Positions 50,364 to 59,284 of a DNA stretch of 64,000 nucleotides are shown one piece after another. Source of the DNA: JACKNG01 sp050184115. Lineage in GTDB: Bacteria > Pseudomonadota > Gammaproteobacteria > Ga0077536. Where the stretch lies: contig JBFXAQ010000001.1 in assembly GCA_050184115.1 (NCBI GenBank), positions 806,001 through 870,000 of the forward strand. Reading direction: 5' to 3'. The notes under the pieces are model-generated. The model did not search any database, had not been told where the DNA came from, and worked only from the letters and a program-made list of their open reading frames with translations. The translations under genes and the position numbers were made by a program. How positions within the stretch are numbered: position 1 is the stretch's first letter; every line of letters begins with the position of its first letter.

Positions 50364-51404
50364 TCACGGCGCCGTCGCGGCTGCGGCGGCGGGTGTCGTC
50401 GATGCCGCGCGGAGCTCGCGCTTGAGAACCTCGAAACGGCGGATCCAGGGCGAATTGCCGGTCAGCGCTCCTGGCAGCGTAGCCAGCACCTGTTCAGCCT
50501 CGGCGTAGTTGTCGAACACACCGACCACCGCGCTGTAGGGCTCACGCGCTTCCGGTCGGTGCATGAACCAGGCCGCCGGCCAGTTCGTTGCATGATCCGC
50601 GAGCAGCCGCGCGAGTGCCGCGCCGTCACGGCCGGCGGCGACCTGGATGGTATAGGCATCGTCGCGCTGCGCCAGTACCCAGTCGCGCGGCGAGGACGCC
50701 GCTGGCGCGGCGCTACTTAAGACCATGGTGTCGTTGGCGGGCGTAGTCGTGTCGTCGCCCAGGGCCGCAAGCGCGGCCGCGGCCGGCGCGAAGGTTGGTG
50801 CCGCCGCGCCGTACCACCGGCGGGCGGCGGTCAGGTCGGGCGTCTCGCCCTGCGTCAGCAGGTGGGCGAGGTTGTACTGGGCCGGTGCGTAACCCTGCTG
50901 CGCGGCGCATTCCAGCAAGCTGCGGGCGCGAGCGTCGTCGGCTGCGCGGGCATACCAGGTGCCGAGCACGAAGCAGGCGAGGGCGTCGTCGGTGGCAGCG
51001 GCCTCCCCGAGCAGCTCGACGCCCTCCGCGTGGCGACCGTCGCGCAGGAGCAGCAGGCCCGCATTGAACGCGGCCTCGCGGTCACCCGCGGCCGCCGCGC
51101 GTCGCCACCAGTCGAGCGCGGCGGCAGGATCCCGCGTGACTCCGCGGCCGGCGTGGTAGGCGTCGCCCAGCCAGCGCGCAGCCAGTCGATCACCCGTGCC
51201 GGCCGCCGTCTCGAGCGCTATCAGGGCGGCGTCGTATTCGCCGGTGGCCAGCCCGCCGAGGACACGTGCCGCCGCCGCGGGCGGCTCGGCGCCGCGTGCC
51301 GCGGCCGCGGCGAGCAACAAGGTTGCCAGCAACGGCGCGGCGCCGGCGCGCTGCCGCTCATTGCGCCGCGTCGGCCAGTGGACGGATGCAGTCGGAGCCT
51401 TCAT
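50364..51404 (-). CDS. Sel1-repeat protein with SPOR-like C-terminal domain
   Basis: A 346-residue protein with an N-terminal export segment (PLLATLLLAAAAARGAEPP). Several Sel1-like repeats follow, for example AARWLGDAYHAGRGVTRDPA, ALDWWRRAAAAGDREAAFNA and GYAPAQYNLAHLLTQGETPD. The C-terminus (AYTIQVAAGRDGAALARLLA, AVVGVFDNYAEAEQVLATLP) is a SPOR-type domain that binds denuded peptidoglycan at the septum. Such proteins act in the periplasm in cell-wall or division processes. Its start overlaps the SRAP gene end by 47 bases; a GTG seven codons later would still overlap. Confidence 0.85.
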   Translation of the reverse strand: MKAPTASVHWPTRRNERQRAGAAPLLATLLLAAAAARGAEPPAAAARVLGGLATGEYDAALIALETAAGTGDRLAARWLGDAYHAGRGVTRDPAAALDWWRRAAAAGDREAAFNAGLLLLRDGRHAEGVELLGEAAATDDALACFVLGTWYARAADDARARSLLECAAQQGYAPAQYNLAHLLTQGETPDLTAARRWYGAAAPTFAPAAAALAALGDDTTTPANDTMVLSSAAPAASSPRDWVLAQRDDAYTIQVAAGRDGAALARLLADHATNWPAAWFMHRPEAREPYSAVVGVFDNYAEAEQVLATLPGALTGNSPWIRRFEVLKRELRAASTTPAAAAATAP

Positions 51405-52029
51405 GACGCGGAGAATTTACCCGTTTGCCGACCGCGTGCAATCGCAGCGTGCCGTCCGCGGCGGGACGCAGCAGGTCGAGCGGTGGCGGGCCGGCGCTTT
51501 CCGCCGCCAGCCAGCGGGCGAAATCGGCGGGCTCGATGAGCACGGGCATGCGGTCGTGGACCACGGCGAGGCTGGCGTTCGCCGCGCAGGTCAGGATGGC
51601 GCAGCTCTCGATGACCGCGCCGTCGCGTTGCCAGTGCTCCCAGATGCCGGCGAAGGCCAGGCAGCCGCCGGCTGCGGGGTAGATATACCAGGGTTGCTTG
51701 CCGCCGCCGACGGTCTGCCATTCGTAGTAGCCGGAGGCTGGCACCAGGCAACGGCGCCGGCGGAAGGCGGCGCGAAAGGCCGGCTTCTCCGCGACGGTCT
51801 CGGCGCGCGCATTGATCAAGCGTGCCCCCATCTTGGGATCGCGGGCCCACGACGGCACCAGTCCCCAGCTCACCAAGTGCCACAGGCGCTCGCCATCGGC
51901 GGCGAATACGATCGGGACCGGTTGGGTCGGTGCGATGTTGTAGCGCGGCGCGAACTCCACCGGCGGCGCCACGCCGAGTGTCGCCGCGATCTCGCTCGGA
52001 TCGGCGTGCAGGGTGTAGCGGCCGCACAT
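51358..52029 (-). CDS. yedK: SRAP-domain abasic-site shield protein (YedK/HMCES family)
   Basis: A 223-residue protein starting MCGRYTLHADPSEIAATLGV. Catalytic Cys2 becomes N-terminal after removal of Met and forms a thiazolidine crosslink with abasic sites in single-stranded DNA. Other active-site segments are LINARAETVAEKPAF (Asn), LVPASGYYEWQTVG (Glu) and AVVHDRMPVLIEP (His). Length matches YedK (about 222). It protects stalled replication forks from abasic lesions. It lies 8 bases after the MtdA-like gene in the same direction, with no evident functional link. Confidence 0.93.
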   Translation of the reverse strand: MCGRYTLHADPSEIAATLGVAPPVEFAPRYNIAPTQPVPIVFAADGERLWHLVSWGLVPSWARDPKMGARLINARAETVAEKPAFRAAFRRRRCLVPASGYYEWQTVGGGKQPWYIYPAAGGCLAFAGIWEHWQRDGAVIESCAILTCAANASLAVVHDRMPVLIEPADFARWLAAESAGPPPLDLLRPAADGTLRLHAVGKRVNSPRHEGSDCIRPLADAAQ

Positions 52030-52037
52030 GGCCGCTG

Positions 52038-52904
52038 TCAGCGCGCCGCCATCATGTCCTTGGCAAGCGCGAATATCTCCGGCGCATCGAGCACGATGTC
52101 GTTGGCTTCGAACAGCTTGGCGATGCAGGCGCGATGCACTTCGAGCTTGAACGAACCGAAGCCGATGGCACCGTAGCAGACCTTGCCGTGACGCTCGGTG
52201 GCGCGATCCATGAGGTCGATGCCCTCGATGCCGAGGGGCGGCGTGGCATTGGCGTCGAGCAGGATCTCGAGGTCGTCGAGATCTCGCCACGCGTGCTCGT
52301 GCAGCAGCTGCACACCGGCCGCGCCGGTGGCGATGAGGATGTTGGCGCCGCGCAGCACGTTGCGCAACGCAGCGGGATCGCCAGCCCCGGCCGGGATGAG
52401 GTCGACCTTGAAGCGGCGGTGCATGGCTTCGCAGGCGGTCTCGGCGCGGTCCGGACGCCGCGAGGTCAGCACGACCTCGGCGCCTTCCTCGGCCAGCATC
52501 ACGCCGGCACGTTGGCCGACCGGGCCGGTGCCGGCGAGGACCACCGCGCGCTTGCCCTTGATGTCGAGATGCTTGCTGACAAAGGCGACGGCGGCGGCCG
52601 CGGTAGTGTTGGAGCCGTTGCTGTCGAGCATCACCGAGACGCGGAAGTCGCCGAAGAAATGGTTGCGGATCGACGCCAGCACGGCCTCGCCTTCGCCCAT
52701 GTTGGAGCCGGTGACGAACAGCGCGGTGTTCTTCTTCTGTTTCGGCGGCCGCGTAAACACCGCGCCGTCGACCATGGTGCCCACGGTGCTCGGCTTGACG
52801 TTCCCGCGCGTCGACACGTGATCGGCGCCACCATCGTAGGCGACCACCGTGTCGAAGGTGTTCGGGATGGGGTCCGTGTCGAGCTGGAAGAGGATCTTCT
52901 TCAT
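52038..52904 (-). CDS. mtdA: methylene-H4MPT/H4F dehydrogenase, MtdA/MtdB-like
   Basis: A 288-residue protein, the same length as Methylobacterium MtdA. MKKILFQLDTDPIPNTFDTV, VAYDGGADHVSTRGNVKPST, RVSVMLDSNGSNTTAAAAVA, KRAVVLAGTGPVGQRAGVML and IGFGSFKLEVHRACIAKLFE match that family closely. GTGPVG is the NADP-binding loop. The enzyme oxidises methylene-tetrahydromethanopterin and/or methylene-tetrahydrofolate in C1 metabolism. No other pathway gene (mch, fhc, fae, mptG-like) is in the window, so it is an orphan here; the cofactor preference cannot be assigned. Confidence 0.9.
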   Translation of the reverse strand: MKKILFQLDTDPIPNTFDTVVAYDGGADHVSTRGNVKPSTVGTMVDGAVFTRPPKQKKNTALFVTGSNMGEGEAVLASIRNHFFGDFRVSVMLDSNGSNTTAAAAVAFVSKHLDIKGKRAVVLAGTGPVGQRAGVMLAEEGAEVVLTSRRPDRAETACEAMHRRFKVDLIPAGAGDPAALRNVLRGANILIATGAAGVQLLHEHAWRDLDDLEILLDANATPPLGIEGIDLMDRATERHGKVCYGAIGFGSFKLEVHRACIAKLFEANDIVLDAPEIFALAKDMMAAR

Positions 52905-52992
52905 CGGCTTACTCCGCGCGGTGGCAGCGCACCCTAGCGCGGATGGGGCAGGTCAGCAAGGCGGATCCCGGGCGGGCCGGAACGGTTGCTGG

Positions 52993-53841
52993 TCAGGCCT
53001 GAACCCGCAGCGAGAAATCGATTGCGCGGACGTGCTTGGTCAGTGCGCCGACGGAGATGAAGTCGGCGCCGACCCGCGCCAGCGCGCCCAGGCGATCGAG
53101 TTCGACGCCGCCGGAAATCTCGGTCTTCACGTGGCCACGCGCACGGCGCACGGCGGCCTCGAGATCGTCGGCGCCGAAGTTGTCGAGCAGGACCATGTCG
53201 GCGCCGGCGGCGATGGCCTGTTCGAGTTCGGCCGGCGATTCGACCTCGATCTCGATCGGCAGGCCCGGGTGGGCCGCGCGAATTGCGCCGATGGCCGCGG
53301 CGACGGAGCCGGCGGCGGCGATGTGGTTCTCCTTGATGAGGACGGCGTCGTACAGTCCCATGCGATGGTTGAGCCCACCGCCGCAGCGCACTGCGTACTT
53401 CTGCGCCGTGCGCAGGCCCGGCAAGGTCTTGCGCGTGTCGAGGATGCGGGTCGGCGAGTCGCCCAGCGCGGCGGCATGGCGCTGCGTCGCCGTCGCCGTG
53501 CCGGAGAGGGTCTGCAGGAAGTTGAGCGCGGTGCGCTCGCCGGTGACGATGGCGCGCGCGGGGCCGCTGAGCTCGCACACGACGCTGCCGGCCCGCACCA
53601 GGCTGCCGTCATCCTGGTGCCAGGTGATCACGACGGCCGGGTCGAGCAGCGCGAACACGCGGTCGAACCAAGGCCGGCCCGCGAGTACGGCGTCCTCGCG
53701 ACAGACCAGTTGCGCGATGGCCTCGCGCGTGGCCGGGATCAGGGTGGCGGTCACATCGCCGCTGCCGAGGTCTTCTTCGAGTGCGGCACGGACCTGGCGA
53801 TCGAGATCGGCCGGCGGCCGCGGAGGTGTCGTATCGAGCAT
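52993..53841 (-). CDS. nadC: quinolinate phosphoribosyltransferase (decarboxylating)
   Basis: A 282-residue enzyme starting MLDTTPPRPPADLDRQVRAA; a start eight codons upstream would overlap the symporter gene. EEDLGSGDVTATLIP, ERTALNFLQTLSGTATATQR, ILDTRKTLPGLRTAQKYAVR, GGGLNHRMGLYDAVLIKENH and VLLDNFGADD are classic NadC stretches, covering quinolinate and PRPP binding. It makes nicotinate mononucleotide for NAD synthesis. Its gene ends 88 bases before mtdA-like start. Its closeness to ampD-ampE agrees with the order seen in pseudomonads, though three genes intervene. Confidence 0.96.
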   Translation of the reverse strand: MLDTTPPRPPADLDRQVRAALEEDLGSGDVTATLIPATREAIAQLVCREDAVLAGRPWFDRVFALLDPAVVITWHQDDGSLVRAGSVVCELSGPARAIVTGERTALNFLQTLSGTATATQRHAAALGDSPTRILDTRKTLPGLRTAQKYAVRCGGGLNHRMGLYDAVLIKENHIAAAGSVAAAIGAIRAAHPGLPIEIEVESPAELEQAIAAGADMVLLDNFGADDLEAAVRRARGHVKTEISGGVELDRLGALARVGADFISVGALTKHVRAIDFSLRVQA

Positions 53842-53845
53842 GCAA

Positions 53846-55207
53846 TCAGTCCCGTGGTTGCGCATGGCGCGGCGCTCCGTGCGCCCGGCTCTCGCGGGTC
53901 ATCTTCACGACCACGGGGCTCAGCAGGATGAGGGCGAACAGGTTGGGCAGCGCCATGAGGCCGTTGGTGATGTCGGCGAGAGCCCACACCACGTCGAGTT
54001 CGAACACCGCGCCTAGGAATACCGCGATCACCCAGGTCACGCGGTAGCCGTCGATCACGCGCGTGCCGAACAGGTACTCGGCACAGCGTTCGCCGTAATA
54101 GCTCCAACCGATGACAGTGGTGAAAGCGAACAGGGCCAGCGCGATGCCGACGATCGGCGCACCGAGGTCGCCGATGCCGAGGGCGAACGCACTGGCCGAC
54201 AGCGCGGCCCCTTCGTCGGCGCCGAGCCAGGCACCCGTCACGATGATCACCAGCGCCGTCATCGTGCAGATGACGATGGTGTCGATGAACGTTCCGAGCA
54301 TGGCGATCATGCCCTGCTCGACCGCGTTGTGCGTGCGGGCCGCGGCGTGCGCGATGGCCGCGCTGCCGAGTCCGGCCTCGTTGGAGAAGCAACCGCGGGC
54401 GAAGCCCCAGCGCATCGCCACCCACAGGCCGGCGCCGCCGGCAGCGGCCGGCTCGAACGCACGCTCGATGATCAACCCCAGCGCCGCCGGTACCGCTTCG
54501 ACGTTGAGCAGGATGATGACCAGTGCGATACCGACATAGAGGAGCGCCATCGAGGGCACCACGGCGCCGGCGACGGTGGCGATACGACGCACGCCGCCGA
54601 TGACCACCACTGCGGTCAGCGCGGCGGCGACCAGCCCGGTTGCGACCGTCGGTACGCCGAAGTGCGTGCCGAGGACGTCGGCGACCGAGTTGGCCTGCAC
54701 CATGTTGCCGATACCGAACGCGGCGACCATGCCGAACAGGGCGAAGGCGGCAGCCAGCCAGCCCCAGCCTCGGCCAAGCCCGTTGCGGATGTAGTACATG
54801 GGTCCGCCGACGTAGTTGCCGAGATCGTCGACCTCACGGTAACGCACCGCCAGCACCGCCTCGCTGTACTTGGTCGCCATGCCGAACAGGGCGATGACCC
54901 ACATCCAGAATACGGCGCCGGGACCGCCGAGTCCGATGGCGGTGGCGACCCCGGCGATGTTGCCGGTGCCGACGGTGGCGGCGAGTGCGGTCATCAGAGC
55001 TTGGAAGGGTGAGATCTCGCCGCTCTCGTGCGGGTTGTGACGGCGGCCGCGCCACAAGAGGGTGAAGGCGCGCAGCAGGTTACGCCAGGTGAAGGCGCGC
55101 AGGGCAAAGGTCAGGTAGACGCCAACCCCGGCCAGCAGCGGGACGAGGCAATACTCGCTCCACAACGCGCCGCTGAGCGTATGGAGCCAGGATTCGATCG
55201 TCGCCAC
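53846..55207 (-). CDS. alanine/glycine:cation symporter (AGCS family)
   Basis: A 453-residue carrier with about eleven membrane helices, beginning at GTG (55205-55207). The signature LMTALAATVGTGNIAGVATA and GGPGAVFWMWVIALFGMATK, then GGPMYYIRNGLGR and RGCFSNEAGLGSAAIAHAAA are typical of sodium- or proton-coupled alanine/glycine carriers (AgcS, DagA, CycA-unrelated). It ends 4 bases before the nadC start. No clear ribosome site precedes the GTG; an ATG would lie inside the first helix. Confidence 0.93.
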   Translation of the reverse strand: MATIESWLHTLSGALWSEYCLVPLLAGVGVYLTFALRAFTWRNLLRAFTLLWRGRRHNPHESGEISPFQALMTALAATVGTGNIAGVATAIGLGGPGAVFWMWVIALFGMATKYSEAVLAVRYREVDDLGNYVGGPMYYIRNGLGRGWGWLAAAFALFGMVAAFGIGNMVQANSVADVLGTHFGVPTVATGLVAAALTAVVVIGGVRRIATVAGAVVPSMALLYVGIALVIILLNVEAVPAALGLIIERAFEPAAAGGAGLWVAMRWGFARGCFSNEAGLGSAAIAHAAARTHNAVEQGMIAMLGTFIDTIVICTMTALVIIVTGAWLGADEGAALSASAFALGIGDLGAPIVGIALALFAFTTVIGWSYYGERCAEYLFGTRVIDGYRVTWVIAVFLGAVFELDVVWALADITNGLMALPNLFALILLSPVVVKMTRESRAHGAPRHAQPRD

Positions 55208-55218
55208 GGTGCTGGTGA

Positions 55219-55761
55219 CTACAGCGAGTGGCCGTTGCCACCTGCGGCGGCGAGCGGGCGCTGTTCGAGTTCGAGGCGGTCGCCGCGCTGGCGAAAGTCG
55301 AGACGGGACAGGAAGCTCATACCGAGCAGGACCTCGATGTCACCCATGTTCGGCACGATGGTGGCGGGGACGTCGCGTTCGACGATCTCGCCGAGCGCGA
55401 TCCGTCCGATGCGGGTCGCATAGGCGATTGCCTGGCCGTTGGCGGTGGCGACGGCGCGGGGCCGCCCGCGCCGGAGGCCGGCGGCTGCGGCGACCTCGAC
55501 CGATACCGCGACGTCGGTGGCACCGGTATCGACGATGAATTCGGCGTCGACATCCTCGATGCGGCCGCTGGCGACGTAATGCCCCGCGCGGTTGCGTACC
55601 AGCACGACGCGTGCGACGCCGCCGTCGGTGACCGAGGACAGCACGTCGCGATTCGGATTGCGCCGCTCCGCCAAACGCTCGGCGAACAGCCACGTCAGCA
55701 AGCCGATCAGAGCGGCGACGGCCAGCACGTACATCATCGAACCGGTCTTGTGCGTGGACAT
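55219..55761 (-). CDS. membrane-anchored retropepsin-like aspartic protease
   Basis: A 180-residue protein with one N-terminal membrane helix (SMMYVLAVAALIGLLTWLF) and a single-lobe aspartic protease domain (clan AA). The active-site loop FIVDTGATDVAVS contains the DTG triad, and IEVLLGMSFLSRLDF is the usual second flap and hydrophobic-hydrophobic-Gly match. The enzyme should dimerise in the periplasm. Bacterial members of this type (TIGR02281-like) are poorly characterised. It lies 11 bases upstream of the symporter start, so the two may be co-transcribed. Confidence 0.88.
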   Translation of the reverse strand: MSTHKTGSMMYVLAVAALIGLLTWLFAERLAERRNPNRDVLSSVTDGGVARVVLVRNRAGHYVASGRIEDVDAEFIVDTGATDVAVSVEVAAAAGLRRGRPRAVATANGQAIAYATRIGRIALGEIVERDVPATIVPNMGDIEVLLGMSFLSRLDFRQRGDRLELEQRPLAAAGGNGHSL

Positions 55762-56023
55762 GGTCGTATGCGGGGCCGGGTGCCGTGTATCTTGCGGTCG
55801 CGGGTGCTAACCTAGGGCGCAACCTGAACGAATCGCAGTGTCGCGCCTGGTTGTCGCTGCGGGTCGCGCCGGGAGGCTCATCTGTCTCATGGCTGTGCTT
55901 CTCGCGCGGCGCGCGTGACGTCCGGAGCCTGCCCGCACGCTTCTTTCAGAATCCCCGTGGACGACCACGGCGGCGGCCGTGTCGGGCCGCCCTGGGGCCG
56001 CCGAAGGCGCGCGAGTATCGCAT

Positions 56024-57022
56024 ATGCACCAGACCGTGAACACCGCAACCATCAACCGCATTGCCTGCGAAACGATACGGCCGACGCGGCCCGTTTCCAG
56101 CCTGTCGGAGGACGTCACGCGCGGCCTGTTCTGCGCGCCGCGCAGTCTGCCGCCCAAGTATTTCTATGACGAACGCGGCTCCCTGCTGTTCGATCGGATC
56201 TGCGACGTGCCCGAGTACTACCCGACGCGTACCGAGAGCGCGTTGCTCGAGGAAATTGCCGCCGAAGTCATCGAGCACAGTCAGCCGGCGCGCATCGTCG
56301 AACTCGGCAGCGGCACCTCGCGCAAGACCCGTCACCTGTTCGATGCCTGCGACCGACTCGGTTGTCATCCGCTGTATGCACCTGTGGACGTCTGCGACGA
56401 GATCCTGGTGGCGAGCGGTGAAGCGCTGAGCGTCGACTATCGCTGGCTGGACGTGCGTCCCCTGGTCGGCGACTACACGGCTGGTCTCGGCAACCTGCCG
56501 CGACGAGCCGGGCGCAACCTGGTGGTGTTCCTGGGAGGGACGATCGGCAATTTCGCGCCGGCCGACGCGCGCGATTTCCTGCGCGAGGTGCGGGCGACGA
56601 TGAGCGCTGGCGACAGCCTTCTGCTCGGCGCGGACCGGGTCAAGGAACCCGATGTACTGCACGCAGCCTACAACGACGATGCCGGCCTCACGGCCGAGTT
56701 CAATCTCAACGTGCTGCGCGTGCTGAATCGCGAGCTCGGTGCGGATTTCGATCTCGACGCCTTCGAACACTATGCCCACTTCAATCCGCTCGAATCGCGC
56801 ATCGAGATGCATCTCATCGCCATGCGAGATCAGAGCGTTCGCTTCGCCGGCGTCGACGCTACTATCGATTTCCACGAGGGTGACAACATCCTCACGGAGA
56901 TCAGCTGCAAGTTCACGCGCACGGCGCTCGAGGAATTGTTGGTCGAGACCGGATTCCGTGTCGACCGGCATTACGAGTCGGCAGGGCTCAAGTTCTCGTT
57001 GGTGCTGGCACAACCTGCTTGA
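56024..57022 (+). CDS. egtD: L-histidine N-alpha-methyltransferase (ergothioneine synthesis)
   Basis: A 332-residue SAM-dependent methyltransferase beginning MHQTVNTATINRIACETIRP. RSLPPKYFYDERGSLLFDRI, YYPTRTESALL, IVELGSGTSRKTRHLFDA (SAM loop), YAPVDVCDEIL and VVFLGGTIGNFAPADARDFL are diagnostic for EgtD. It makes hercynine by three methylations of histidine, the first step to ergothioneine. Partner egtB, normally adjacent, is absent from the window; instead ampD follows after 50 bases. Hercynine may be the end product, or egtB lies elsewhere. Confidence 0.93.
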   Translation: MHQTVNTATINRIACETIRPTRPVSSLSEDVTRGLFCAPRSLPPKYFYDERGSLLFDRICDVPEYYPTRTESALLEEIAAEVIEHSQPARIVELGSGTSRKTRHLFDACDRLGCHPLYAPVDVCDEILVASGEALSVDYRWLDVRPLVGDYTAGLGNLPRRAGRNLVVFLGGTIGNFAPADARDFLREVRATMSAGDSLLLGADRVKEPDVLHAAYNDDAGLTAEFNLNVLRVLNRELGADFDLDAFEHYAHFNPLESRIEMHLIAMRDQSVRFAGVDATIDFHEGDNILTEISCKFTRTALEELLVETGFRVDRHYESAGLKFSLVLAQPA

Positions 57023-57072
57023 ATGCACGGCGCCAGCGGACGAGCGGAGGGCACGGTCGTGACGCACGGCTG

Positions 57073-57633
57073 ATGCCCTTGAAGCAGACCATGTCCGCCG
57101 ACGGCTGGATCGACAATGCCCGTCACGTACCGTCGCCCAACTTCGACGCGCGTCCGGACGGCGTGGATGTCGAACTGGTCGTCATCCATGCGATCAGCCT
57201 TCCCCCAGGGCAGTTCGGCACGGGTTGCGTAGCGGATCTCTTCCTCAATCGTCTGGATCACGATGCCCACGACTATTTCGCAGGGCTGAGTGCGTTGAAG
57301 GTATCGGCGCATTTTCTCCTCGCCCGCGACGGCTGCCTGACGCAGTTCGTATCTTGCGCGGCGCGTGCCTGGCATGCCGGTCGGTCCGCCTGGCGCGGAC
57401 GCGAGGCGTGCAACGATTTCTCCATCGGCATCGAACTCGAGGGCTGCGATTCGCTTGCATTCACCGACCGCCAGTACGTTGCGCTGGTCGCGCTGCTCAC
57501 GACGCTGTGCACGAATTACCCGGCACTCGGCGCCGACCGCGTGGTTGGCCACAGCGATATCGCGCCGGGACGCAAGACCGATCCGGGACCCTTGTTCGAC
57601 TGGAGCCGGCTACGGGCGGGACTTGCGGTATGA
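57073..57633 (+). CDS. ampD: 1,6-anhydro-N-acetylmuramyl-L-alanine amidase
   Basis: A 186-residue zinc amidase. VELVVIHAISLPPGQFGTGC gives the first zinc His and the AmpD-specific loop, LKVSAHFLLARDGCLTQFVS and CAARAWHAGRSAWRGREACN the central His region, and VVGHSDIAPGRKTDPGPLFD the final His and Asp zinc ligands. It removes the peptide from anhydro-muropeptides in the cytoplasm during wall recycling, which affects AmpR-controlled beta-lactamase in other bacteria. Its stop overlaps the ampE start (ATGA). No ampC or ampR is in the window. Confidence 0.96.
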   Translation: MPLKQTMSADGWIDNARHVPSPNFDARPDGVDVELVVIHAISLPPGQFGTGCVADLFLNRLDHDAHDYFAGLSALKVSAHFLLARDGCLTQFVSCAARAWHAGRSAWRGREACNDFSIGIELEGCDSLAFTDRQYVALVALLTTLCTNYPALGADRVVGHSDIAPGRKTDPGPLFDWSRLRAGLAV

Positions 57634-58511
57634 GTATCACCTTCCATTTCCTGTTCATCCTCGCCGGCGTCGCACTCGAATTCGTGGTCGGGGGCGTCGC
57701 TGCCTGGCGCACCATGCGCTGGAGTTTCGAGTGGCTGGCCTGGGTCGAACGCGTGTGCGGTGGCTGGGAAGCCTGGCGCGGAGTAGTGGCAGTGGCCACC
57801 ATCGTCGGGGTGCCGGTCGTTGCCGTGCTGCTCGTCAGCGTGCTGCTGCACGACCTCGCCCCGTTGCTCGGCCATGCGTTCGCCTTGGTGGTGTTCGTGC
57901 TGATGCTCGGCCCGGAGGATCTCGCCGCCGAGGTCGCATGTCATCGCCAGTTGCTAGACGGCACGTTGACGGATGTGCGCCGGCCACAATATCTGCACGA
58001 GGCAGATGCAATCGACCTCGGCGCGCATCGTGGCGACGCTGAATTCGATGCCGGGCGCGCCGAACTGGCGGCACTGGCGTTGGCCGCGATGCGGGCGTGG
58101 TATCTGCCGGTGTTCTGGTTCCTGGTCGTTGGGCCGGTCGGCGCCGTGGCCAGTCGACTTGTCAGCAACCTGCGTCGCGCCGAGGGGCTCGACGACGAGG
58201 CAGTCGGCGTACTCGCCAACCTGCACGAAGCAATCGAGTACGTGCCGGTGCGCATGACGGTGCTCGCCCTGGGGCTCGCCGGCACCCTGGTGCCCGTGCT
58301 CGATTCAACCCGTGAGGTCGGGTTCCTGCGTTGGGGGCATGGCCGCGAGTTGTTGGCGCGGGCCGCGCTGGCAGCGACCGATTACGGGCGCGTGCACGAA
58401 GTCATCGGCAGCGAACCGCGTCTGTACCGTTTGAACCAGATGCTCGCCTTGCTGCGACGGGTGCTGGTGGTGTGGTTGCTGGTGTCCGCCGTGTTCGCGC
58501 TCGCAGCCTGA
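57630..58511 (+). CDS. ampE: AmpE-like inner-membrane protein
   Basis: A 293-residue membrane protein coupled to ampD by ATGA. It has about four or five hydrophobic segments (FLFILAGVALEFVVGGVAA, AVATIVGVPVVAVLLVSVLL, AMRAWYLPVFWFLVVGPVGA, LALGLAGTLVPVLDS and the C-terminal LVVWLLVSAVFALAA). FWFLVVGPVGAVASRLVSNL and the ampD neighbour support AmpE/CobD-like identity. AmpE is proposed to sense or signal in muropeptide recycling, but its activity is unsettled. It ends 16 bases before the convergent lpxH. Confidence 0.9.
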   Translation: MSITFHFLFILAGVALEFVVGGVAAWRTMRWSFEWLAWVERVCGGWEAWRGVVAVATIVGVPVVAVLLVSVLLHDLAPLLGHAFALVVFVLMLGPEDLAAEVACHRQLLDGTLTDVRRPQYLHEADAIDLGAHRGDAEFDAGRAELAALALAAMRAWYLPVFWFLVVGPVGAVASRLVSNLRRAEGLDDEAVGVLANLHEAIEYVPVRMTVLALGLAGTLVPVLDSTREVGFLRWGHGRELLARAALAATDYGRVHEVIGSEPRLYRLNQMLALLRRVLVVWLLVSAVFALAA

Positions 58512-58527
58512 GCGGGCAGCGCGGGCG

Positions 58528-59262
58528 TCAGGAGGTAAGGAACTCGGCGATCCGCAAGCGCTTGAGTTCGCCGCCGTCGTGGAGCACGACATCGTCCTGC
58601 TCGTACCAGTCGCCGAGCACGAGACGACGACACGTACGGCCGTCGACTTCGACCTCGTGCAGCCCCGGTCGATGGGTGTGGCCGTGGATCAGCAAGGTCG
58701 CGTCGTGCGCGCGCAGTACCGTCCGCACGGCGGCTTCTTCGACATCCATGATGGTCTCGGGTTTGCGTGCCATCGAGGCGCGGGTGCGAGCTTGCGTGCC
58801 GCTCGCGATACGTCGCCTCCAGGCAAGGGGCGTGGCGAGAAATCCGCGTTGAACAAGCGGATTGCGTACGACGCGACGAAAGCGCTGGTACTTGAAATCG
58901 CGGGTGCACAACAGGTCACCATGGGTGAGCACGGCACGCTCGCCAGCGAGGTCGATGACGGCATAGTCGGCCAGCAGGCGGGCTGCGGTACGGCGGGCAA
59001 AGTCGGCGCCGCAGAGAAAGTCACGATTGCCAGGCATGAAGGCGACCCGTACGCCGGCTTCCGCGAGCGTGGCGAGGGCGTCGATCACCGCGCGATGAGC
59101 ATCGTCATCGTCGTCGTCGCCGATCCAGACTTCGAACAAATCACCCAGGATGTAAAGCGTGGTCGCAGACGACCGGGCACGGGCGACGAAAGCCAGGAAC
59201 AACTCGAGTTTATGTGGCCGCGCCGCGCTCAGGTGGAGGTCGGAGACGAACAGGGTCGTCAT
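58528..59262 (-). CDS. lpxH: UDP-2,3-diacylglucosamine hydrolase
   Basis: A 244-residue metallophosphoesterase. FVSDLHLSAARP (Asp and His), LYILGDLFEVWIGDDD (Asp), FMPGNRDFLCG (Asn), VLTHGDLLCTRDFKYQRF and LIHGHTHRPGLHEV (paired His) make the dimetal site. The DLFEVWIGDD signature is specific for LpxH. It hydrolyses UDP-2,3-diacylglucosamine to lipid X in lipid A synthesis on the inner membrane. It is 22 bases downstream of ppiB on the same strand, an order conserved in pseudomonads. Confidence 0.96.
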   Translation of the reverse strand: MTTLFVSDLHLSAARPHKLELFLAFVARARSSATTLYILGDLFEVWIGDDDDDDAHRAVIDALATLAEAGVRVAFMPGNRDFLCGADFARRTAARLLADYAVIDLAGERAVLTHGDLLCTRDFKYQRFRRVVRNPLVQRGFLATPLAWRRRIASGTQARTRASMARKPETIMDVEEAAVRTVLRAHDATLLIHGHTHRPGLHEVEVDGRTCRRLVLGDWYEQDDVVLHDGGELKRLRIAEFLTS

Positions 59263-59284
59263 CGCGGCCCGCTGCCCCGATTGC

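Noticed and set aside
50364..52029. A frameshift between the Sel1/SPOR gene and the SRAP gene because they overlap by 47 bases
   Set aside because: Both proteins are complete with intact ends; the overlap is simply a long junction of adjacent genes.
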